Below, in pieces: positions 43,748 through 51,839 of a stretch of DNA of 64,000 bases. Numbering within the stretch: the first letter of the stretch is position 1; each line of letters starts with the position of its first letter. A program made the position numbers and the translations under genes. The notes under the pieces are model-generated. The model had not been told where the DNA came from. It made no database searches and saw only the letters and a program-made list of their open reading frames with translations. The stretch comes from Phytophthora colocasiae (lineage: Eukaryota; Oomycota; Peronosporomycetes; Peronosporales; Peronosporaceae). The stretch lies in NCBI GenBank assembly GCA_018806915.1, contig JAGKQI010000054.1, forward strand, positions 1 to 64,000. Direction: 5' to 3'.

Positions 43748-44308
43748 AACACAAAACGAAAACTGCAACACAAACCAACAACACACAGCCACCACACAAC
43801 ACCATTCATCCCACATTCGCACCTAACGCTTTCAATACCCATAACTGCTACTACATAACCGGGCGATTTCCTCATTGGCTTTGCGTCGGTATGATATGGT
43901 AGCCTCTTTTCTTCTTCACTTTCTCTTACGGCTGCGTGATGCTGCCTGAACGAGAGGCACATGCATTTGTGGAATTTGTGGAATTTGTCGAACGCGAGCC
44001 ATGCATGTAGACGGCGGAGGTAATAGTGGAACTGGCATCGAGTTTGCAGTGTGGTGCATGTAGGTGAGGTGGATTAGTGTCGCGCAGTTGGAAGTAGGTT
44101 GTGTGTTTTGTTGCGTCCAGTTCCAGTATGTGGTTGTTGGTTTTTCGTTTTTGTGTTTTTTTCGTTTTGTGATGTGTTGTGACATGCTGTTAATTACGAT
44201 TTTCGAGTGGAATGTGGACATTATGCTGTGATGTGATTGGATATACACTGGGTTGTGGGAAAAAGGGAGATGTGGGACGAGTTTATGTCGCGTGCGACAA
44301 TATGATGG

Positions 44309-45048
44309 GTGGAAGGAAACTGCTGTATATTATTATACCCTTCACCTGTACTGCAAAGGGGCCCAAGAGATCAGAAGTGTTCCTCGGAAAAGTGCACAAA
44401 ACTCCGAGAGACAACAACACTCAGTCTGATCACCGGAGAAGCAAAGTCTGATCAAGTTCAAGAATACATCAACAAGCTGGAGTCATTCTAGAATTCCCCG
44501 GAGCAGCTTGTATTTTTGGACGAAACCGCGAAGGATAGTCGTGACGGAGAGCGACGATACGCCTGGTCTAAGCGTAACACTCCAGCCGTCGTGACATTAC
44601 CCTTTGTACGCGGAGAGCGTGTGTCAGTGCTTGCGGCAATGTCGATTCTTCGTGGGGCTTCACAACTGGAACATTTACCCGCCACAGTTTCCACAAGACA
44701 TTTCACGAGAAAAGTTTGCCTTTTCTAAACCCGTGGCCGCTGCCGTGCTCTATTCTCGTACTAGATAATGCTAAGATTCATATGTACAAGGAGTTAGAAG
44801 AAGCAGTTCACGGAGTTGGTGCCCTACTGTTTTTCTACCTCCGTATTGCTACGATCGAAGTAGGTTTCTCACTATTGAAGCGTTGGATCCAGCGAAATGC
44901 GAGTTTAGCGTTTAGCTTCGCGCCTCAAGAGGTGCTTCATTTGGCGTTGTGGTCTTGTACACAAACGAAAGGCATTTATCGACACTGTGGATATCATTTA
45001 GGCGCTATCGATACTGGCGTAGCGGTCTCCGTTAACAGTAACACCTAA
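44309..45048 (+). pseudogene. Tc1/IS630-type DDE transposase remnant
   Basis: Two plus-strand frames make up the C-terminal half of a DDE transposase of the Tc1/mariner-IS630 superfamily. The first (44492-44655) has the first catalytic Asp in FLDETAKDSRDG followed by RRYAWSKRN. The second (about 44656-45048) has the second Asp in ILVLDNAKIHMYKEL and the region of the final acidic residue, TIEVGFSLLKRWI. Such enzymes cut and paste DNA at TA sites. An in-frame TAG at 44489 and a one-base shift in the GGGG run near 44656 separate the pieces, so the copy is dead. No N-terminal helix-turn-helix part or terminal inverted repeats were recognised. Stop TAA at 45046. Confidence 0.8.
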
Positions 45049-45049
45049 T

Positions 45050-45757
45050 TTACAGGTGATCAATATCATCCAAGTTTTGTAGTGGCTGGTTTAAAGGGAT
45101 GTCGGCGTTGTGGCGCCTTCGGAGATCACATTCTCGCAAACCTTGAATGTCTCGTAGGTCGTCAAGCGAAACATCAATGCTGACTTCGCTTCCGTTTATC
45201 ACTACCCGCACGCTCCGAAATTGACGATCAAGTCGACGCCGCTCAGCTTGTTGTTCGTTCGCCATATTCCGTCGAGCTTCGTCTACCTGCAAAAGTTGTC
45301 GGTACGTTGCATGTTCTGGTACACTAGGTATTGTACCGTCCAGCTCACGTGCGTGTTGCGGTGCAAAGTACCTCAGCGCTAGGCTTTCCGTTGGGAGTTG
45401 TGGCTGATCTGTAGCTGCTAGATGATTCTGGATCCGTGTGGTTGCTTCGCTAATTCGAGCTGCAGTTGCTCGTCGAATGCTGTTTTGAACCTAAACGTTC
45501 ATCAAAGTGTATTAAATAAACTAAAGAACAATGTTGCCAAGTCAACATTTGCTTACCTTGGCTGCATAAACAAAGAGTTGGAGACGGAAGTCGCTCAATA
45601 CAACTCCTCGTCGCTGTGCATTGCGCCAAGACTTGACGACGTGAGCATCAAACCCGTCAACAGTGAGCTTCGTAAATGTAATGGGTCTACCTAGACCTAT
45701 TAGATGGCGTACACGTGCGCTTACGTGTATGAGGAAGCGTGCAATTAGAATAGACTT
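45050..45757 (-). CDS. Spliced hypothetical protein, 5' end uncertain
   Basis: Two minus-strand exons join in phase across a 66-nt intron: exon to 45557 (ending YAAK), GTAAGC donor, TTTAG acceptor, exon 45490-45050. The first exon is open up to about 45757 (GRPITFTKLTVDGFDAHVVK within it) but has no in-frame ATG, so the start or an earlier exon is missing. The second exon is rich in Arg, Gln and Glu (EARRNMANEQQAERRRLDRQF) and is probably helical. I do not recognise the family. Its stop codon lies one base from the stop of the transposase remnant on the other strand, which may mean the two belonged to one mobile element. Confidence 0.45.
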
Positions 45758-45765
45758 AATTTAAG

Positions 45766-45787
45766 TATACTTATTTAAATAAGTATA
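45766..45787. repeat. 22-bp perfect AT palindrome
   Basis: TATACTTATTTAAATAAGTATA is self-complementary with no loop, inside a strongly AT-rich stretch (45745-45840) that separates the hypothetical ORF from the hairpin cluster. Confidence 0.8.
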
Positions 45788-45905
45788 ATTAAATCAAATA
45801 TAACTAAATTAAACTGCAAAATACCGTAAAATGAGAACTGTTATTGAATTTGGCATAAGCCAATTATGGACCTCCTAAAACTGTTTGTTATCTATTTCTA
45901 AAGGG

Positions 45906-46136
45906 TCTGCCAACGTGTGGTTGGCAGAAACTCTGCTCAGTGATTGGTAGAAATCCGTTACTTTCTACCAATAATATGCACAAATGCACACGAACCACCC
46001 AATAATGTGGTTCGCCCATGTATCCATTGGTGTGTACAGCACACCAAGGTCTGAGGCCCATTTCCAACCTCTAACAGTTATCCTAACTGTTAGACTTACA
46101 AGTGGTACAACCACTTGTACGTGTAACCCCGTTACA
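45906..46136. repeat. Cluster of seven perfect hairpins
   Basis: Consecutive exact inverted repeats: 45906-45928 (9-bp stem), 45943-45972 (11 bp), 45991-46014 (8 bp), 46027-46047 (8 bp), 46071-46093 (10 bp), 46097-46119 (10 bp) and 46122-46136 (6 bp), with loops of 3-8 bases. The stems have unrelated sequences, so this is not a tandem repeat of one hairpin. Function unknown. Confidence 0.8.
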
Positions 46137-46481
46137 GTAAACTCCTGTTGCTTTGTGTTGGAACCAGACTTCAAATATATATCCTTGGTGGTCCGTTGAG
46201 TGCTGACGATGGAGTCCACCTTGGCGAAAATAACAGAAAAACCTTCCGTAGATCTCAAACATACGTTGAGTGGCTGCTTGTGTACAGCCCGGACGTTGTT
46301 CAGCGGTTCGCCAAGCTTTATCGTCAGCACACAATTCAGGTCTACTTCACCAAAGACACTTTCCACCGTCGCATCCTCCATCGTGCTAGTTTTCAAGTAG
46401 TTGTGTTGTAAACGTTTGCCTTCATCAGTACGCGAAGCAAAAACTGAAGCGGTTAGACAATACAAATAGGTCAGTAATTGT
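45965..46481 (-). CDS. Hypothetical ORF interrupted by the LTR retrotransposon
   Basis: A minus-strand frame is open from the retrotransposon boundary to 45965 (about 170 codons outside the LTR), with an internal ATG at 46380 (MEDATVESVFGEVDLN). A CTAAC-CGCTTCAG sequence at about 46455-46442 resembles a branch point and 3' splice site, so an exon might begin near 46441. The frame overlaps the hairpin cluster and is not recognised; it may be a chance frame or a remnant of a gene or transposon split by the 13.9-kb insertion. Confidence 0.25.
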
Positions 46482-47853
46482 GTGGTGGAGCGGATCTGGC
46501 CAAAATCTGGTTGAGGCCGATCGCGATCGCCACTTGCGCCCAGACACCGACTAACGGAGGGGGTCCCCCGATGATCCGTGATCTTGTTGCGTGTAGTGTT
46601 CACCTTGTGTACCCGTCGGTAGGCGGGTTACGCTCTTCCAGGTAACTTCTGAAGATGTCTTGGGACGAGAAGAAGGTCTTGGGTGACGCAGGGGTTTGAG
46701 GCGGCGTGGAAGTTCTTCACTCCACCTCGGGGTACTTGATCCCGGTCGTAGGCGAGTTCTCGAGCCTTGATCCGGGTGCCTGGTTCTTGATCCAGGTCTT
46801 CCAATAGTCCAATGTTCGGGATTCAGTCCCTTCCTTTCGTTGTTTTCCGCTTCCGATAGCGGGGGTCTTGAGGGGGCGAGATTCGACGGGATCCTTAGGC
46901 TAAACAACCAATTCCTTCCGATCCGATGTATGCACTTAAAGGATAGTTCACCAGATAGGGCAAAGCTGGCCAATATATTATCCAGACTTAACCGCTATAC
47001 TAGGTCACGTATCCTTACCTTCCTGACGCTTGTAGGGCCAATGTAGTTCCCGGTTCCAGGCGTAGCGAAGACACTTGAGTGGTTCAGGGCAAATTCGAGT
47101 CTCCTTATGGTTATTCCTATGCCTACTAATCCCATCCTGATTTACTATCCTACGATCACACGACACTGGCTACAGAGCTGATCCCTAGCTTGATTCCCTA
47201 ACCCTGATCTTGAGCCGATTCCGTACTTAACCGAAGCTTGATCTCGCACTTAACCGAAGCTTGATCTCGCACTTAACCGAAGCTTGATCTCGCACTTAAC
47301 CGAAGCTTGATCTCGCACTTAACCGAAGCTTGATCGCTGCCTGATCCCGCTTGGTGATCCTTCAAAGAATCCGGATCAGGCCACAAGAAGAGTCTGCGTC
47401 GCGCCTGGGGTTGACCTTGATCCGGAGCTGATCTCGTACTTATACGGGAGAGGATCATTGCGCGATCTTGCGTGATCTCGCTTCGTCGCCGCCCGGGGAA
47501 GTTGGATCGTGCTGTTAGAGGTTTCGGGGCGCCAGGGTAAGCTGATCATGCTCGCTTGGGGCCCCGTCATCGTTGATCGCGCGAGAACATCCTTGATTTC
47601 CCCATTCTTCCTCCGGCAGGATTCGGATCACCCACGAACACCACGGCAGGATTCGGATCACCCACGAACACCGCTCCACCTGCTTCTTCGCCGGTGTCTC
47701 CGTTGCCTGTTCCCGGCGGGACCCATCGTACCTTCGTCTGATTCGACCCAGATCTGGCGATCACAGGTCCCCCTTGTCGCTCGTTCCGACTCTATTCGGG
47801 TTCGTGGCTGACATCGCCTCTCCGGGAAAAAATTTTTCGTCCGCTTCACCACA
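46482..47853 (-). repeat. 3' LTR of the 13.9-kb element
   Basis: 1,372 bp. It contains five tandem copies of a 23-bp unit (ACTTAACCGAAGCTTGATCT plus CGC) at about 47225-47334, and two copies of a 30-bp GGCAGGATTCGGATCACCCA-type unit at about 47614-47673. The matching LTR at 59022 has the same repeats. As it directly precedes the plus-strand antisense gene, it may also act as that gene's promoter. Confidence 0.95.
47225..47334. repeat. 23-bp tandem repeat in the 3' LTR (five copies)
   Basis: Units start with ACTTAACCGAAGCTTGATC and are separated by TCGC; the last copy continues into a diverged GATCGCTGCCTGATC. The same array sits in the 5' LTR at about 59765-59874. Short arrays in LTR U3 regions often act as enhancer-like protein binding sites; that role is an inference here. 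Confidence 0.85.
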
Positions 47854-47955
47854 TCCGCCCCAGCACGTAAGTTGAGCTGCCGCAGCTCACTTCGGGTTTA
47901 TTTCCACATTCACCACCTGGAACACAAGTCGTTCAAGCGCCACCACTCTCTCGAA

Positions 47956-50758
47956 ATGTCCGATCCGCCTTCCTCGCCCCCCTTGACGCCGAGAACGCCC
48001 TCGAGCGAGCACTCGATCCGATCCGCCCGATCCACGGCCTCCCGCTTCTCAACCCCCGGGGTAAACCCTGAGCTGGTCACCTTGCAAGCGAGGCTGGCCC
48101 ATAGCCAACGGATACGCGAGACCTTGAGTCGCGATCGGGACCACCTGGACGACACCGTTCGCCGGTTGCGATCCGACATGGAGGATATGGAGCGCTTCCG
48201 GGACGACCAAGCGGAGGAGATTTTGCGGCTGAACGCCGAAATCGCTCATCTGCGATCGGGAACCGGAGATGCTATTGGTGGGGACGCGATCGCCGCCTTG
48301 CAGGATCAGCGGGCCCAGCACGACGCCGAACGACGGGAGTCTGAGCAGCGACTGGCCCGGATCCAGGCGCGGCTCGACTCTGCGCTCGAGGATCTCGACT
48401 TCCGGCTGGCCGAACTTCGCATAGCCGGGGAGACGGAGATTGAACTCCGGGATGAGCTTCAGGATCGCGAACGGGAGCTCGCCGCCGTGCGCCATGACCT
48501 GACCCTCACTCAGCGTAGCCTTGATCGCTGGCAGAGGAACGATTCCTCCCAAGGTCCACAAGCGGCTATGGCCATGCCTGCTGATCAGACTCGCCCGACG
48601 GCAGAGGAAGCTCGGTTGAGGTTGGAGTTGACGCGGACCCAAGCGGAGTTGCTCGCCGCTCGAGCCGAAGTCGCGTATCTGGAACGCGAGGCAGAGGATC
48701 ACCAGGTTGAACTGGCTCGGGCACACCTCGCCTTGGAGGACGTATCCGCCCCGGATTCTCGCGCTCCGCCTCTGGGTGCAACCGCCGATGCCGCCGCCGT
48801 ATCCAGCCTGGAGCAAGATCTGGCAGACGCCTTGGGAAATCTGGAGATAATCCAGCACGACCGGGACCAGCTCTCCGTCCAGCATCGTGCCGCCATTGCC
48901 GAGCGGGATCAGGCCGTCGCAGACCTGGATCAGGCCCGCCTCGACCGGGATCAGGCAATGCAAGATCTCAATCGAGTAACGGTAGACCGTGATCGAATCC
49001 AGGCCGACCTGGACGATGCCACCCAAGATCGTTTGTCTGCCCTCGCAGACCTTGACGTGGCTCGTTCCGCCCGGGATGCGGCGACACAGGAACTCGACCA
49101 ACTCCAGCGACAGAACGCGGAGCTTCGACAGGCTCACCAAGAGCTGGACGCTGATTATGCCGAAGCCGAACAACAGCTGCACCACGCCGAGGATTCCTCT
49201 GCTCGGTTGTCCTCGTGGATCGCGGATCGACGGGCGGCTCGTGCCACCAAAAGATCTCGAAGCGCCTCCGCTTCCCTGGCCGTTCCTCCTTCCTCACGCA
49301 AGCGTCCGGCTCGGAGCACCTCAGCTCCCCGTGATCTAAAACCTGCAGCTACCGAAGCTCCCGGGTCAACCCAGCCTGTCACACCCACGGTGGTCCCGAC
49401 CCCGGCAGGATCAACGGCGAGTCCGCTGGATCTGTTGGCGGATCAAGCTTCTGGGCAAGCCGGAGGGGAGGAAACCGACACTCCAGCCCTGATCCGACCC
49501 CAGCGCCTACGGATCAGTCCGGATCGCTCCCCGCCGAGGGTGATTCGCCGGATGAGGACGAGGAAGACTCCGACTACGATCCCCAGCACCCATTCTCATC
49601 GCCGTCCGAAGAGGACGAAAGTCCAGAACCCAGCAATGGAACTAGTTCTGAAGCCGAATCGGAACGTTCCAACGAGGCGGAGGACTCCGAGGAGGACGAG
49701 ACTCTACACATGGGCCGCCAACGGTCTATCTCGACGCACCGGCGCGAGTCCGGTCAGGTTCCGAGAGCCGGACCTTCTGGCACCCGTGGATCGGGGTCTC
49801 CGGACGGCTCAAGCCCATCTCCAGATGGATCAGGTCCGCCGTCTCCAGGATCGCCTCCGGGTTCCCCGTCACCACCGCCACCTCCTTCCGGCGGTTCCTC
49901 GCCCCCCGGGCTCCGACCACCCCTGTTCCCGGTCGCCTCTTTCATTCCAGGGTACGATCGGCAGCGTACCTTCGCGGCCGCTGACATCGTGCCGTGGGAT
50001 CCGCAGGTGATCGGGCAGTATTCGATCGTGGGTCTGATCGCCAATTCTCTGGGCAAACGGTTGTTGATCCCTTCGGGTTGGCTGTTCCCTTCCCAGATAC
50101 AGGCTGGGCCTGCACCGACCCCCCGCACCGAATACCTCCGCGAGCTGATCACGGGCGTGAACGTGCTTGATCTGCTGGCTCTAGAGCCGTGGAACGACTT
50201 CGCGAACCCGGGTCCCCTTACGTTCGACCTCGATCTGCATGAGAGGGAGGGAACACCCTCGCGGCCGTGGCCGCCACCTATCGCGTTCTGGAGGAACGGC
50301 ACCGTCAAGCATTTTGGGAGGCCACCCACAACTTTGAGATCACCTCTGCCATGCAGGATGCGGATCTTGAACTGCAGCGGTATTACGTTGCTCGCAAGGC
50401 CCGGCGGAGTCGGGCTGGGTCTGCTTGGCGCCAATTCCTCGCCTCCTTCCCCGCCATAATGCGCGATCAGTGGTTCGATCTCGACATCCTGCTGGATCCG
50501 TTCTTCCTTCACCTCCCCATTCCGTCGGTGGATGTGGTTCGTTGGTATCCCGGCGTGGTCTCTCGGCGTGCCAACCTGTCGGATCCCAACGCGAACGTCC
50601 CAGAGCCGGCGAACCTGATCGAGGCTCTGGAGGAGTGTGACGAGGCGGATCCGTGGCGTAACCAGTATCGGCAAGACCCGGTCAACCATCCCGCTACCAG
50701 GATTCCCCGACTTATCGGCAAGTTCAATCCTCCTCCCGCTGGGGCCGCTTCTCCGTAA
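47956..50758 (+). CDS. Antisense coiled-coil protein gene inside the LTR element (two frameshifts)
   Basis: A plus-strand frame of about 930 codons opposite to gag-pol, between pol and the 3' LTR. ATG 47956 (MSDPPSSPPLTPRTPSS) is the first Met; the frame is open further upstream only through a TTG. Roughly residues 35-430 form a heptad-rich coiled coil (many L/A and E/R/D/Q). A basic Ser/Arg-rich segment follows (ATKRSRSASAS, a likely nuclear signal). After a shift near 49520 comes an acidic Ser/Glu/Asp stretch, then a Pro/Gly/Ser-rich linker, and a C-terminal globular part (PVASFIPGYDRQRTFAAADI). This ends after a second shift near 50250 in the 50267-50758 frame (TYRVLEERHRQAFWEATHNF to stop 50756). 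No family recognised. The codon bias and even frame over 2.8 kb argue for a real gene. Confidence 0.75.
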
Positions 50759-51110
50759 GTCGTGCGAACTTCGATCACTTGCAGCAAGGCTCGGGGCTTC
50801 TCCCCGAGTTCGGATTCGGAACCCCTTCCAGGGCCGTTCTAAATTCTTCCATCTCCATTCGTAATTCTCATAATCTCCACTCGTAATCCGTAATCTCCAT
50901 TCTCACCGTCATTCCATCGTACTCTATCATTTTAGGAATGTGATCCCCTTTCATCTCCATCTCGACATCCCGGATCACCATCTTCCACCGTCAAATTCCC
51001 TACGCACATGCATATACACAAATATAAAACTCTCGCTCTGATCTGGATTCTCCTCCACATCAGCTTCCTCGATCACGGCGAGGCAACCCTGTCACCTCGC
51101 CTGACTCTCC
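50759..51110. other. Spacer between the convergent antisense gene and pol
   Basis: About 350 bp, more AT-rich than the flanking genes, containing repeated CTCCATTC/CTCGTAATC-like phrases and an AAATATAAAAC stretch near 51020. It should contain the transcription ends of both convergent genes; no gene seen. Confidence 0.5.
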
Positions 51111-51836
51111 TTACACCTCTTCATGCGACTGCATCACGCCGAACCGGTTCCGATTAGCGTGGTCACGTAGGAACGCGCTCAATATGGCCCCACAGTTAAG
51201 ATCAGCTTCGTCGACCCACGTTGGCTCATCATAACCGACCCAGTGCACCAGGAACTCACGATAGATCCGGCCGTAGCGAGTTCGTTTCCCACTTTGCATG
51301 TCCGAGATCCGTTCGACTTCGTACTCATCGGCATCCAGATCTGGAACCCAACTGTCCTCCGGAAGGAGGATCTCATCGAAATCGAGCCGATCGGCTTCAT
51401 CTACCGTCAACTCGATCCGCGGTCGATCTGGGAAATTCCGTACCAGCTTTAGCTTAGAAACATGAACCACCGGAAAGATATGGTAATCAGAGCCCGCGAT
51501 CTCCAGCTTGATCGTGAATTCATTGAGCTTCTCTGCAACACGGAACGGGCCATGCCAAAGGTGGGCGAGTTTACGGGCATACCCTTCCTTCACACGATCT
51601 AGGTATAGCCAAACTCGTGATCCAGCTTCGATCTGATGCGGATCGACATCCTCATTGTGCCGATCAGCTCGGTCCGCGATCGCCTCTCGCAGCTTAGCGT
51701 TGACCTGTTCTCTCGACTGCTGGTAGTATCTCTGAACGCGATATCTCCACCGTCTTGGATCGCGATCGTGGCGTCTGGTCGACCCGATCGGGATCGTTGC
51801 TTCCAACGTCGATCTTGGATCCCATCCGTGTACCAA
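51111..51836 (-). CDS. Integrase C-terminus with chromodomain (13.9-kb element)
   Basis: This continues the integrase frame of 53926-51850 after a one-base loss in a C run near 51850. It contains the GPF-type module (WLYLDRVKEGYARKLAHLWHGPFRV, then FPVVHVSKLKLVRNF) and near the end a chromodomain: YEVERISDMQSGKRTRYG followed by REFLVHWVGYDEPTWVDEADL. The chromodomain probably targets integration to particular chromatin. Stop at 51111. Confidence 0.88.
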   Translation of the reverse strand: MVHGWDPRSTLEATIPIGSTRRHDRDPRRWRYRVQRYYQQSREQVNAKLREAIADRADRHNEDVDPHQIEAGSRVWLYLDRVKEGYARKLAHLWHGPFRVAEKLNEFTIKLEIAGSDYHIFPVVHVSKLKLVRNFPDRPRIELTVDEADRLDFDEILLPEDSWVPDLDADEYEVERISDMQSGKRTRYGRIYREFLVHWVGYDEPTWVDEADLNCGAILSAFLRDHANRNRFGVMQSHEEV

Positions 51837-51839
51837 ATA

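Larger units (their letters stand above)
15031..44179 (+). repeat. 29-kb tandem array: 15 units of tRNA-Ser, U6 snRNA, tRNA-Trp, tRNA-Thr
   Basis: Fifteen head-to-tail units. tRNA-Ser starts at 16882, 18791, 20709, 22746, 24777, 26821, 28847, 30878, 32922, 34955, 37000, 39044, 41081 and 43119 give periods of 1909, 1918 and then 2026-2045 bp. Gene order in every unit is Ser (+), U6 (+), Trp (-), Thr (+). The spacers are as similar as the genes, which implies homogenisation by unequal exchange or gene conversion. Each unit has a T-rich microsatellite (GTTTTT-type) just upstream of tRNA-Thr and a GTGCGTTTTG minisatellite upstream of tRNA-Ser, both variable in length. The left end is cut inside tRNA-Ser by the piggyBac-like element. 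The right end stops at 44179, just before where tRNA-Thr should begin. Confidence 0.96.

Noticed and set aside
15194..43805. Recurrent 110-160 codon open frames in every tandem unit (for example ones overlapping U6, tRNA-Trp and tRNA-Thr)
   Set aside because: They run through the RNA genes on either strand, shift with 1-nt differences between units, and resemble no protein; their repetition only reflects the repeated DNA.
15031..44179. CRISPR-like array
   Set aside because: The repeat unit is 2 kb with eukaryotic RNA genes and has no spacer diversity.
44190..44193. TTAA at the right edge of the array as a second piggyBac insertion site
   Set aside because: It is not followed or preceded by CCC/GGG-type inverted ends.
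44180..45900. Terminal inverted repeats for the DDE transposase remnant
   Set aside because: Ends compared by eye (44180-44230 against 45780-45900) show no convincing inverted match.
46551..46973. Open frames inside both LTRs (140 codons at 46551-46973; 205 codons at 58895-59512)
   Set aside because: They lie within LTR sequence and extend into gag in a different frame from the true gag; no domain.
48049..49185. 378-codon minus-strand frame opposite the coiled-coil gene
   Set aside because: It mirrors the regular codon pattern of the plus-strand gene, has no recognisable domain, and is one of several overlapping minus frames there.
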